A stretch of DNA of 64,000 bases from Bacillus luti (GCF_001884105.1 NZ_MACI01000012.1:1-64000); one strand, 5' to 3'. Shown: positions 33,829 through 42,514, counted from the first letter of the stretch. The notes: generated by a model not told the origin, from the sequence alone. Translations and numbers: made by a program.

Positions 33829-34659
33829 TTAAGCGTTAATAGTAGCAAAATAATTTTCATGTTCATTAAGTTCGCTAAGAACATCGATGAATAGTTGATG
33901 AGCTTTTTCATCCCACATATCAATATTACCGCTAACGTTTACGTTTTTATGAATCCCTTCAATATCGTACACTTTTAGGCGCTCTTGATATCTCACGATT
34001 GTATTTAGAACGTTTCCGCCATACATTTCCTGGGCTTGTTGTAATACTTTATTATCCACTCGTTTTCCTTGATGCAACATCATTGGGATAATGCCTAAAA
34101 CTTGTAGGTCTGCATCATATGTTTCTGCTAAGAACTGCATATAAGCGATGTATGTTTGAGCACCTTCTAAAGATAACTCTTGTGTTTGTAAAACGATGAT
34201 ACAATAATCAGCTGCAATCATAGCGTTATCTGAGTAGTCACTGATTGTTGGTGGTACATCAATGTAGATACGATCATATTTATCTTTTAATGGCTCGAGT
34301 AGTTTCTTTAAATAAGTAATTTGCGCAAGTTCATCCTCGGGGAACATATCAAAGAGGATTTTTGAAAGCTTTCTAAATGAAGTATTAGATGGAACGATAT
34401 CCAAATTCTCGATAACTGGAATAATCTCATTCTCTAAATTTTGATTTAGAAATGCATCTGTAATAGACTTGTCTATTTGTTCAATGTCACCTGTTTTAGC
34501 GAGTACTCTTGTAGCATTACCCTGAGGGTCCATATCCACTAAAAGGCATTTCTCGTTAAATACAGTAGCTGCTTCATAAGCTAACATTGTAGCTGTTTTT
34601 GTTTTTCCAACTCCGCCTTTAAAGTTACCGATTACGTATGTAGTTGCTTGTCTAGTCAT
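33829..34659 (-). CDS. parA: ParA-type partition ATPase
   Basis: This protein has 276 residues from the ATG 9 bases after GGAGGA; an ATG three codons earlier overlaps the ribosome site. The deviant Walker A is NFKGGVGKTKTATMLAY. Walker A' is LLVDMDPQGNATRV and Walker B is DRIYIDVPPTISD. It has no long N-terminal DNA-binding domain, so it is a type Ib-like or SojA-size ParA. It moves plasmid copies to daughter cells together with the small partner downstream. The upstream repeats probably serve both as centromere and as operator. Confidence 0.92.
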   Translation of the reverse strand: MTRQATTYVIGNFKGGVGKTKTATMLAYEAATVFNEKCLLVDMDPQGNATRVLAKTGDIEQIDKSITDAFLNQNLENEIIPVIENLDIVPSNTSFRKLSKILFDMFPEDELAQITYLKKLLEPLKDKYDRIYIDVPPTISDYSDNAMIAADYCIIVLQTQELSLEGAQTYIAYMQFLAETYDADLQVLGIIPMMLHQGKRVDNKVLQQAQEMYGGNVLNTIVRYQERLKVYDIEGIHKNVNVSGNIDMWDEKAHQLFIDVLSELNEHENYFATINA

Positions 34660-34784
34660 TTTCGACATTCCTCCATAAAACTCCGATTAAGTATACCTTT
34701 GAGTAAAATGTAACATCTACATACAATATTCGCAACAGTATACCGGAGAAAAGTTTATATTTTTTTAACGGATTTATCGAAAGA

Positions 34785-34831
34785 GTAGAAAAGTATACTA
34801 AAGCGTAAGATTTTTTAGTATACTTTTCTAC
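34785..34831. repeat. large inverted repeat upstream of parA
   Basis: GTAGAAAAGTATACTAAA (34785-34802) is mirrored by TTTAGTATACTTTTCTAC (34814-34831), an 18-bp perfect inverted repeat around GCGTAAGA. It contains the same GTATAC core as the iterons that follow. Confidence 0.75.
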
Positions 34832-34877
34832 TTTTCTACTTATTAGTAGTTTATAGAACAGGTGATTTTAAAGGTTT

Positions 34878-35107
34878 AAAAGTATACATTTACACTTGTG
34901 CGTAGTTTTGAAAGTGCTTCCCTATATACCGTTAATAAAGGTTTAATTGTAATTTTTAAGAAGGAATCAATTATAAATATGAGGTTATGAGTATACATTT
35001 CTACTTATGCGTAAGTTAGAAAAGGTATACCAAATTTAAAAGTATGGTAGAAAAGTATACATTTACACTTTTTCGTAAGTATACATTTACACTTATGCGT
35101 AGTTTTG
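34878..35107. repeat. centromere-like iterons upstream of parA
   Basis: Four copies of GTATACATTTACACTTATGC plus GTA, with small variations, start near 34881, 34991, 35056 and 35078. The last two are in tandem. Their place upstream of parA and their iteration argue for a parS-type centromere that also autoregulates the operon. Confidence 0.7.
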
Positions 35108-35261
35108 AGTTGTCATTTCGCTGTTTACAAACAAAAAAGCTTGTTGTAACGTAGTACACAACAAGCATCATTCTACAAAACAAAACATAATTTGATATTT
35201 TACATAAACGAAGATCCATAGAACAATTGAATATGAACACAAAACAAAAAGCCACTCCCAT

Positions 35262-35990
35262 ATGCTAACGGCTACCAACCTTTAGCGGGAATGACTCTTC
35301 CAGCTAGTGTACCACCACTTAGCTAGAAACGAACTGTATTAACCTGCAGTGTTAACGTTTAAGTAGTGCACCAACACTATCCTTAAACAACTATGCCTTT
35401 TCACGAGGCTTCTTTGATATACCCATTTTATCGATAGTTTGGATAAATATCAACTAGTAAATACTAGTTTTGATTATTTAATAGTCCAATAGATATATAA
35501 CGGGCATCTCTAAACCTAGAAGTCTTGTGAATGTACAGGCGATTTAGGTATTGGAGATGTCTTTTTGTTTTTTGTTCGCGTGGAATTGCCTGATACCACG
35601 TAAATAAAAACTGATAAGCCGTAATTCCGTGCTGCCATACATTTAGCGGGAACGTGTTACGGCGTGGCTAGTTGTTGGTCGTGCAGGGGGTACAGAGTAT
35701 ACGCCTACAAAAACAGCACCCCTCATTGGAATCCTGTTCTTCTGGTGAGGGAGGGCGAGAACTTGCCCAGGGACGATTCCCTAAAAGGTTCGGGTGGTTA
35801 TCGTTAGCATTACGGTGCTAGGGAGTACATTCAGTTTGTCGTGTAGGGACGATATTACAAGGACAAGCCATAGAGAAAGGATGTATGCGGTGAAGATCGC
35901 TGAGTGAACAGGGTCTATACATACGGATACCTTATAAGTGACCGCATGGCGAAAACAAGACGCTTATCCATCTATTTTGATTGATTACCT
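35262..35990. ncRNA. candidate structured non-coding RNA or origin region
   Basis: About 730 bp have no credible ORF, higher GC than the flanks and many stems. GCCGTAA pairs with TTACGGC (35618-35624, 35657-35663). ATGCGGT pairs with ACCGCAT (from 35886 and 35941). GGGC pairs with GCCC and AGGG with CCCT near 35766-35795. A terminator-like stem GGCATCTC/GAGATGTC with a T run lies at 35512-35576. The sequence TTTAGCGGGAA occurs twice (35280, 35642) in similar contexts. It could be a large plasmid RNA or the replication origin; strand is uncertain. Confidence 0.4.
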
Positions 35991-36088
35991 TTTTTGTGAT
36001 CTTTCAAAGTAGGGGATAAATCTGCCTTCCAGCCGTGTTCCATAATCGCTCCCACATGATAAAAACCTTCAAGACCTTCAGTCAACAT
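35972..36088 (-). pseudogene. short protein-like remnant
   Basis: A 38-codon frame, MLTEGLEGFYHVGAIMEHGW followed by KADLSPTLKDHKKGNQSK, reads like real protein but has no ribosome site. It may be a leftover of a longer plasmid gene. From 36089 to 36287 there is only AT-rich DNA and the promoter of the next gene. Confidence 0.3.
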
Positions 36089-36287
36089 TAAATTCGAAGA
36101 AAAGTAGAAAAATATTGGATTGTATAAGACCGGAGGGAACTACTTACTAAGATAGAGGAATAAATAAGGGAATTGTAGTTTACTTGGCTAGAGGATAAGG
36201 GGATGGATGATATAATAGGCCTTATTGTGGAATTTGGTTTTACATAATAGATATAGTACGTGAAATTTTATATAAGGAGATATTTTT

Positions 36288-37595
36288 ATGCAGTTACATT
36301 TTGAAAGTTGGATTAATGAACAAAGACAAAATATTTCAGAGGATGCTTTGGTTTTATTTGAGGAATCTATAATTTGTTATAGGGTAGGAGCATATAGAGC
36401 TTCTTTTTTAATGTCTTATTTAGGTTTTATGAAAGCATTAAAGGATCGTTTATTACGAAGTGAAAAACCAGACTTAGTTGATGATGGTAAGTGGAAGAAT
36501 ATTAGAAAAACTTTAAATGATGATAATAAATGGGAAACTACTGTATTTATTACTACTCAAGAGAAGGAGAAAGACAGTAGTAAATATTATTTAATTTCTA
36601 GTGATTTAATGGAAGAAATCCCATATTGGAAAAAGAAAAGAAATGAATGCGCTCATGCTAAGGACACCATTATTAGTCATAGCCATATTGAAACGTTTTG
36701 GCTATTTTTAGAATCCAATTATGCAAAATTCGTTGTTAATGGTGGAAAAGAAGCATTGTTAAATAAAATAAAACAGCATTTTGATTCTGATTTTACAAGA
36801 CCTGGTTCAGATTCAACATATTTAATTAAAGAAATTCCATTGGTAGTAAAAGAATATGAGTTGCCAACATTATTGCAAGAGATATACAGTGATTATGTAT
36901 ATTTTGATGAAATTTTTTTACAGGAAGATAAGTATTCTTTTTGGGAGAAAGTAGCTTATTCTTCTGATAATAGATTAAGTAGGGCGTTTTTAAAATTTAT
37001 AGAAATGAAAGATGATGTATTTACTCCTCTTATTTTTGTATTTCCTGATAAACTTATTGAATTTAGTGATAATACAATTTTAATACGTAAATTTTGGAAA
37101 AAACTACTATTTGACCATATAAAATATATTCCTGATAACGCTTGGGAAGTTATCACTATTATATTAAGACAGGGCTGGATTCCTAAAGAAGAATTAACTG
37201 GATTTATAAATAAACTTTATAGTGCTTTTTCAATTTTAGATATACCAACATTAGAACAAGCAAAAATTTTAAACGAAAATGGTTTATTAGAAATTATTAA
37301 AAAAAATATCTTCGCGAGCGGAAGGCTAAACGAATATGGTGGATATAATTTAGCAAATGAGAAATCTAGTACGATTGTATACTATTTAACACACGAATTA
37401 CTTGATGATGATGTCGTTAAGCAATTGAATAAATTATTCGGAAATTTAAGTCGAGGTCCATTTCTCTCAGCTATGGAAAATTATATCAAGGAAAGTCCGA
37501 GGTTTATACTTGAATTTAGAAGGTTGGCAGAGGAAAATTCTATTGTCTTAACAGAATTTTTTAAGCCGGAAACAGTAGAGGTTGTTTCCAAATAA
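36288..37595 (+). CDS. HEPN-motif protein of unknown family
   Basis: This 435-residue protein starts at an ATG after TAAGGAGATATTTTT. The N-terminal 150 residues are helical, with AYRASFLMSYLGFMKALKD and then KKKRNECAHAKDTIIS. The latter is an R-x4-H motif with Asn after the Arg, the usual active site of HEPN ribonuclease domains. The remaining 280 residues are helical and lack known motifs. HEPN proteins of this size often act in abortive infection or as toxins. No antitoxin-like nucleotidyltransferase lies next to it. A second, unrelated HEPN-motif gene lies at 12052-13779. Confidence 0.6.
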   Translation: MQLHFESWINEQRQNISEDALVLFEESIICYRVGAYRASFLMSYLGFMKALKDRLLRSEKPDLVDDGKWKNIRKTLNDDNKWETTVFITTQEKEKDSSKYYLISSDLMEEIPYWKKKRNECAHAKDTIISHSHIETFWLFLESNYAKFVVNGGKEALLNKIKQHFDSDFTRPGSDSTYLIKEIPLVVKEYELPTLLQEIYSDYVYFDEIFLQEDKYSFWEKVAYSSDNRLSRAFLKFIEMKDDVFTPLIFVFPDKLIEFSDNTILIRKFWKKLLFDHIKYIPDNAWEVITIILRQGWIPKEELTGFINKLYSAFSILDIPTLEQAKILNENGLLEIIKKNIFASGRLNEYGGYNLANEKSSTIVYYLTHELLDDDVVKQLNKLFGNLSRGPFLSAMENYIKESPRFILEFRRLAEENSIVLTEFFKPETVEVVSK

Positions 37596-37600
37596 TATTT

Positions 37601-37630
37601 TTCCCTGCACATTGTGTGGGGATTTTTTCA
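37601..37630 (+). terminator. terminator of the HEPN gene
   Basis: CCCTGCACA and TGTGTGGGG form the stem, followed by ATTTTTT. Confidence 0.65.
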
Positions 37631-37633
37631 TAA

Positions 37634-37733
37634 AGAAAAGACACCCTAAGGTGCCTTCCTCCGACTTGAACCACTTTAATTTTAATAATATGTATTGGAC
37701 TTCCATCCAAATCTTATTTTACCATTAGTTTAT
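37634..37733. repeat. dispersed hairpin repeat, copy 1
   Basis: This is about 100 bp beginning AAAGACACCCTAAGGTGCCT and running to TTATTTTACCAT. Nearly identical copies lie at 39255 and 45427, and shortened copies at 48697, 50013 and 51073. The AAGGCACC/GGTGTCTT stem suits a minus-strand terminator. The rest of the gap to 37913 is AT-rich and carries the next promoter. Confidence 0.7.
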
Positions 37734-37913
37734 TCCGTAAAAAATAGTATTAAACAAGAGTTAGCTTCTTTATTTGCATTCAAAATAATTCTTAAATCTC
37801 TATATTATATTTATTGAATAATAATGCGGTCATTGATATAATAGGAAATTGTTGGGTTTTTTATTATATATAGAAATACTTAACAAATATAAAGAATTAA
37901 GGAATGTGGGTAC

Positions 37914-39095
37914 ATGAAAAAAATGTGGAAAGTAATGTCATTTTGTTTGGCAGCTAGTATGCTCGTTATAACAGGTTGTGAAAACAGTAATAACAAGGTT
38001 CAAGCGAATGAAAAAATTGAGCAGCATAATGAAGCGCCAGAAGTGACGGAAAAAGAAGCAAAGAAAATTGTAAGAAAGAGTGTAGATGGAATAGCAAACT
38101 CTTTTAGCGAAATGGAAAAAGAAAATGGATGGAGCCGAACTAATCCTGGAGATTTGAACACAGCGAAAAAAGGAGTTAAGGGATTAGTTACAGATAAGTT
38201 TGTAGAGGATCAACTTCCTGAATCGCTTAAAACATTTAATAGATCTAGAGATACTGATATGTGGCCATTTCCTATCAATATTGAACCGGAAATGAGATTA
38301 ACATATTCGCAGAAAAATGATATTTTAACGATTGAGACAATCATACCTGCAAATGATATGGGAAATGCAGCGGAGATATGGGAATTTATTTTAGTTTATA
38401 AAGACGGAAAATGGTTAATAGATAAATGGTCATCACATACACCGAGCGACTTAAAACTTACAAGGGAAGAAGCTAATGAGTTTCTTAAAATTCGTAACTT
38501 TAAGAATGTAGTCTTTGTTAGAGAAGAGAACAGTGGTGATAAAAAATATATTTTTAAAGACGATACTAGTTTAGTTGCTGTGGATGCAAAAACCTCGGTT
38601 CTTACAATCAATTCTGATAACCAAAAAGAAGAAAAGGTAGCGAATAAAACTAGTAGTCAAGAACACGGAAATATTAAGGAAAACAACGTGAGTAAGCATG
38701 TTATTTCCAAAGAAGAGAAGCAAAATCAAAAAGAAACTTCTTCAGCAGTAGGTAAAACTAAGGTTTTAAATGAATTAGCTGCTTTAGAAAAACAAGAAAC
38801 ACATGGAAATGTTGCGTCAGATTTTGAAATACTAAATCAAATAGATGGCAATTATCAATTGTGGGATGATAAATTAAATGAAATTTATAATACATTAAAA
38901 AATAATATGTCAGCTGACGCGTTTCAGTCGTTGAAAACGGAACAAATTGCATGGATTAAAGAGAAGGAAAGTCAAGTTAAAACGATTCTTACGAATCCAA
39001 TGGATGGATCGATGAAACGTATAGATGCTTTTGAAGCAGGATACAACATGACAAAAGAAAGATGTTATGAATTAGTTAATAAATATATGAATTAA
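37914..39095 (+). CDS. lipoprotein with C-terminal LprI-like domain
   Basis: This 393-residue protein has a lipoprotein signal (MKKMWKVMSFCLAASMLVI, lipobox ITGC). Residues about 45-230 form a domain with EMRLTYSQKNDILTIETIIP. A polar linker of about 60 residues rich in Glu, Lys and Ser follows. The C-terminal 90 residues (WDDKLNEIYNTLKNNMSADA, then KTEQIAWIKEKES and a conserved Cys) match the LprI/DUF1311 domain, first known from a lysozyme-inhibitor lipoprotein. It is probably displayed on the outer membrane face. The linker resembles that of the repeat lipoprotein at 26851. A single gene. Confidence 0.75.
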   Translation: MKKMWKVMSFCLAASMLVITGCENSNNKVQANEKIEQHNEAPEVTEKEAKKIVRKSVDGIANSFSEMEKENGWSRTNPGDLNTAKKGVKGLVTDKFVEDQLPESLKTFNRSRDTDMWPFPINIEPEMRLTYSQKNDILTIETIIPANDMGNAAEIWEFILVYKDGKWLIDKWSSHTPSDLKLTREEANEFLKIRNFKNVVFVREENSGDKKYIFKDDTSLVAVDAKTSVLTINSDNQKEEKVANKTSSQEHGNIKENNVSKHVISKEEKQNQKETSSAVGKTKVLNELAALEKQETHGNVASDFEILNQIDGNYQLWDDKLNEIYNTLKNNMSADAFQSLKTEQIAWIKEKESQVKTILTNPMDGSMKRIDAFEAGYNMTKERCYELVNKYMN

Positions 39096-39127
39096 CTAGT
39101 TTATATCCATAGATAAATAGAGAAGAA

Positions 39128-39205
39128 GCGTATGTGCTTGATACGAAATGTTTTCAATAGTAAAAAGAGAATGATGGAACTTTAACCCATCATTCTCTTT
39201 TTTCA
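39128..39205 (+). repeat. relic 3' end of the repeat-lipoprotein gene plus terminator
   Basis: GCGTATGTGCTTGATACGAA and the next codons encode AYVLDTKCFQ and a stop. This is the exact end of the lipoprotein at 26851-27516 (AYVLDTKCFQ). A matching hairpin AGAGAATGATGG/CCATCATTCTCT with a T run follows. No upstream part of the gene is present. Confidence 0.75.
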
Positions 39206-39217
39206 TCTCAATTGATA

Positions 39218-39251
39218 AGCCCCCAAGTGTATGAATGCTTGGGGATTTTTA
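39218..39251 (+). terminator. rho-independent terminator
   Basis: CCCCCAAG and CTTGGGG form the stem, followed by ATTTTTAT. Together with the repeat and element that follow, it fills the gap 39096-39552. Confidence 0.6.
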
Positions 39252-39254
39252 TAA

Positions 39255-39350
39255 TGAAAATAAGACACCCTAAGGTGCCTTCCTCCGACTTGAACCACTT
39301 TAATTTTAATAATATGTATTGGACTCCCATCCAAATATTATTTTACCATG
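39255..39350. repeat. dispersed hairpin repeat, copy 2
   Basis: Near-identical to copy 1 at 37634-37733, from AAGACACCCTAAGGTGCCTT through TATGTATTGGACTCCCATCC to ATTTTACCATG. Confidence 0.75.
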
Positions 39351-39371
39351 TTAAATTATATTGTTTATTGA

Positions 39372-39512
39372 GGGAGAACGCCACATGCCCATCAACTTAA
39401 GAATTTTATAACATCCCAAAACAAAAAAATTGTACATTTTCACATGAAGATGTACAATTTTTTTGTTTGGTATTTGTATTTCTTAACTTGATAGCGATGT
39501 GGCTGTACCCCT
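39372..39512. mobile_element. MITE-like element with IS231-like ends (A)
   Basis: This is a 141-bp element. The left end GCCACATGCCCATCAACTTA (within 39379-39400) is mirrored by the complement at the right end (CTTAACTTGATAGCGATGTGG at 39482-39502). The interior is a long hairpin AAATTGTACAT/ATGTACAATTT. There is no gene inside. These ends resemble IS231 (IS4 family), as found on MIC231 mobile insertion cassettes. Confidence 0.55.
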
Positions 39513-39552
39513 ATAAAAACTATGACAAAATTTATCCGGTTTTCCTTTTTGT

Positions 39553-40659
39553 CTACTTGCTAAATTCAGCAAGTAAAATATTTTTAAAAGGATCAGGACT
39601 ATCAGCTTTAAGGCTGTTCAAATTGACGGCCAATGTATGCTTGCCTCCTAGTGTGCCCCCAGCAAAAGTTAAAAATCCAAGAATGGTTCCTCCATGCCCC
39701 CATATCGATACACCGTTTGAAAGCTTCATTTTGAAAATTCCAAGCCCGGAATCGCCAAGTTCATCTATTCCTGTAGGGACTGTTGTAAGCATTTGCTTTA
39801 GTTGCTGTTCTTTCAGTAATTTACCCCCAAGTAAATAAGAGAAGAATTTGTTTAAATCATCAGCTGTAGAAATCATATCTCCGGCCGAGCTCCCCATACT
39901 TGGGTTATAATAAGTAACATCTTTTGGCTCACTTGCTCCGTCTAATTGGATATATCCACGGGCATGCTTGGTTCCTGGAATGACGCTTGAATTTCCAGGT
40001 AAGAATGTATTCGCTAATTCAAGTGGTTCAATAATTCGATTTTCAATCTCTTCCGCATAGCTGTTCCCAGTTACTTTTTCAATAAGAATTCCTAGTAATA
40101 CATATCCTGTATTTGAATACGACCAGCTCTTTCCTGGAGCAAAATCTGGAGGCATGGATATTCCCATCTTTACTAATCCTTCAGCAGTATAAGATTTTTT
40201 TGTATCCATCATATTAAAATCCTTTGAACTTGTGTAATTAGCGATACCACTTGTGTGGTTCAATAATTGCCGGATAGTAATCTGTTTATCATCATATCCA
40301 TTTCCTTGAATGACACCAGGCAACCATTTTTCAATAGAATCGTCTAGATTTAGGCGGTTTTCTCCTGCTAATTGAAGTACAACTGTTGCAGTGAACGTCT
40401 TCGTCACGCTGCCGATGCGAAAGCGGAAATCTGTTTCCATTGGTTTCTTGGTTTTCAGGTCCGCTAACCCGGCCACATAACTCCACGTTTTCCCATCCTC
40501 GGAAGTTTTAGCAAGTATCCCCGGGATTCCAAATTTCAAGATATCACGCATTGCTTGTTTGACGGAATTACGATCTCGTTGAGTGCTTGTGTGTGACGAA
40601 CTAGATACATTTTCAGTGGGCTCTGCTTTTACAAATGTAATTTGACTACGTGTTTTCAT
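39553..40659 (-). CDS. Adp-like D-stereospecific serine hydrolase (class C beta-lactamase fold)
   Basis: This protein has 368 residues from the ATG after GAGAGGAATGCC. The penicillin-recognising motifs are intact: SVTK in RFRIGSVTKTFTATVV, YSN in SWSYSNTGYVLLG, and HGG in WGHGGTILGF. This is the alkaline D-peptidase/D-stereospecific endopeptidase group, which cleaves D-amino-acid peptides outside the cell. The N-terminus MKTRSQITFVKAEPTENVSS lacks the hydrophobic core expected of a signal peptide, so a short deletion may have removed it. The closest known relative, adp, is carried on an IS231-ended cassette. Here elements A and B with such ends lie on either side. Confidence 0.82.
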   Translation of the reverse strand: MKTRSQITFVKAEPTENVSSSSHTSTQRDRNSVKQAMRDILKFGIPGILAKTSEDGKTWSYVAGLADLKTKKPMETDFRFRIGSVTKTFTATVVLQLAGENRLNLDDSIEKWLPGVIQGNGYDDKQITIRQLLNHTSGIANYTSSKDFNMMDTKKSYTAEGLVKMGISMPPDFAPGKSWSYSNTGYVLLGILIEKVTGNSYAEEIENRIIEPLELANTFLPGNSSVIPGTKHARGYIQLDGASEPKDVTYYNPSMGSSAGDMISTADDLNKFFSYLLGGKLLKEQQLKQMLTTVPTGIDELGDSGLGIFKMKLSNGVSIWGHGGTILGFLTFAGGTLGGKHTLAVNLNSLKADSPDPFKNILLAEFSK

Positions 40660-41673
40660 AAGGCATTCCTCTCCTCTATTCATATTGTATGAGTGGTTGC
40701 TTGTTGTTTCGTATTAATTGCACAGCTATCATCTCCATCAATGACAAAAGGACAACATGGAATTTGTAATTATCTTCATAGTGATTATTTTTGTCCTAAC
40801 AAACGGTAAATCCCTCTTTTTTTACAAGTATGTTAACCCCAAAAATTACTTCTTTTCCTTACAACACTCTTATTCATTGTAGTAGTAAGATTATTTTTTT
40901 AATATTGAATTGCCTTACATTTTACTTACACACTTGTAATATTTCTGAAAATACAGTTTATAATGTTCGAAGCAATAATTCTTTTTTGGGGAAGATAGCA
41001 AAGAGGGATTTTTCATATGAACTTTACTATACTGAACTAGATTTCCGTATAGTTTTTATTTTCAACTCATTGTTTTTTTACCAAACACGTATAAAAATCA
41101 ATAGTATGAAAGTAAACTACTGGGTAAAAGTTTACTTTCATACTATTGATTTTTGGAATTATTTATGGTCAAACTCTCAATATAGATATAATTGTTAAAT
41201 GAGTTTTGTATATGGAAATTCAACTTTTAATATAATATTATAAATAATAAAATAGTTTTTAACATTTTTCTCCTTGGGAAAAAGATAAGATCCTACTCTC
41301 CGATCTTATCTTTTTTATTTATTAATTTGTAATACAAAAAAGAGAACCCTTATACTAAGGATTCTGCAACAGGAAATAACAAAATATAAATCCTAATGTA
41401 TTTAATGTTTTTATTTTTTTAAACAAGGTTTAATAAATAAGAATTTCATATATTTTTAGCTTTTTCTTTTTTAAAACACATACCCCTTAAAGAATATAAA
41501 ATTCTGTGCCATCACGATCAGTACCTTGTACCCGCTAGGTATGCCACTCTACTATCTCATGGCGGAAAGAGTTGACCCTCCAGGTATCATACCGATCGGA
41601 TTGGTCATTATTTTCGCCTCTTGTTTCATAAAAAGGACCTCGTTAATTAAGTTAATTAAATTTTACCGAAACG
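40660..41673. other. gene-poor stretch with a 25-bp perfect hairpin
   Basis: No convincing gene is seen. It holds a perfect 25-bp inverted repeat with a 12-nt loop at 41093-41154, a terminator at 41281-41317 (AAGATAAGATC/GATCTTATCTT, T run), and a protein-like fragment at 41526-41640. The latter reads YPLGMPLYYLMAERVDPPG and then IIPIGLVIIFASC, a truncated membrane protein of unknown origin with GC-richer codons than its surroundings. Confidence 0.45.
41093..41154. repeat. 25-bp perfect inverted repeat
   Basis: AAAAATCAATAGTATGAAAG plus TAAAC is exactly mirrored after TACTGGGTAAAA. Both arms end in A/T runs, so it works as a terminator on either strand, but the length and perfection exceed the usual. 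Confidence 0.8.
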
Positions 41674-42159
41674 TTAATCATTTTTTGGTTTTAATTCTAG
41701 GATGTTTTTTATTGGCTTTTGAAGTGCGTCCACAATGGCTACGATGATACATGTTGCTAAAATACCCATTAGACTTAGTGATATAGGACCTGCTGGGTCG
41801 TCTCCTGTAATTTTAGAAATCACCTTTAAGCTTATTATCATTAACACAATGAAGAAAATGGCTGTAAAAGCACATCTTTTTATAACCTTCAAAGATTCAA
41901 GAGATAACTCGGAGAAAGCGTTGTTCCTTTCGATATAGGTTAATAGTTTATATACTTGATACAGCGTAAAAGAAAATGTAATACAGATTCCATACGCACA
42001 TACTAAAAGGGGATATAGCGAGTAATCCCCACCTGGATGTGCTTTTACATCTCTAATGGTTAACACAGGCATCCAATAAATACACAAAGTAAGCACTGCA
42101 ATTCCAGCCAGAAAAATAATTACCTTTAAGAAAGTGGTTGAACCACGTTTACCATTCAT
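41674..42159 (-). CDS. DUF2975 (YoaS-like) membrane protein
   Basis: This 161-residue protein has four hydrophobic segments: about 11-31, 48-68, 91-113 and 124-146. Its layout and segments such as KLLTYIERNNAFSELSLESL with LKVIKRCAF match DUF2975 proteins. Those are normally followed by a small XRE-type regulator (YozG-like). No such regulator follows here; a protein-like fragment and the hairpin region lie downstream instead, so the pair may be broken. The function of the family is unknown. It sits between the adp gene and element B. Confidence 0.75.
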   Translation of the reverse strand: MNGKRGSTTFLKVIIFLAGIAVLTLCIYWMPVLTIRDVKAHPGGDYSLYPLLVCAYGICITFSFTLYQVYKLLTYIERNNAFSELSLESLKVIKRCAFTAIFFIVLMIISLKVISKITGDDPAGPISLSLMGILATCIIVAIVDALQKPIKNILELKPKND

Positions 42160-42354
42160 TTAAAACACCTCACTTATTTAATGACAACGTGATTTTACCA
42201 CGCTATTTATTGTTTTGCAATAAATTATTATTGTTTTTTATTATGTTATTATTGTTAACAATTACCTATTTTTATTTTAAACAAAGATAAAAAGCATTCC
42301 TCATTACAAGGAAATGCTCTATAACTTTAAACTATTGAATTTATAACTTCTTGT

Positions 42355-42503
42355 GGGGTAGCACGCCATACCCATCAAGCTAAGATTTTGAGACATCTCC
42401 ATTACGAGAAATTTACTTTTTCACATTTATTTATGAGAATTTGACTCATTTTTTTCGTTTTGGAGCACAATCAATTTTTTAAGTTGATGGCAATGGGGTA
42501 GCA
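42355..42503. mobile_element. MITE-like element with IS231-like ends (B)
   Basis: The left end is GGGGTAGCACGCCATACCCA then TCAAGCTAAG. The right end is TTTTTTAAGTTGATGGCAAT then GGGGTAGCA. There is no gene inside. It shares about 100 bp of left end with element D at 51207 and its right end with the solo end at 16742. It abuts the end of a Tn3-type transposase fragment. Confidence 0.55.
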
Positions 42504-42514
42504 CTAACAAAATG

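Noticed and set aside
35016-35261. Minus-strand ORF of 81 codons upstream of parA
   Set aside because: It overlaps the iterons, has low-complexity hydrophobic content and no ribosome site.
34600-36290. A replication initiator gene near parA
   Set aside because: No RepX/TubZ, RepS, Rep-theta or rolling-circle motif is visible in any frame here, so no Rep call is made.
39467-39838. Plus-strand ORF opposite the end of the adp-like gene
   Set aside because: The opposite strand encodes the conserved end of a serine hydrolase; this frame has no start signal.
40830-41198. Plus-strand ORF of 122 codons
   Set aside because: It runs through the 25-bp hairpin. The composition is random (many Tyr, Asn, Phe, Ser) and there is no ribosome site.
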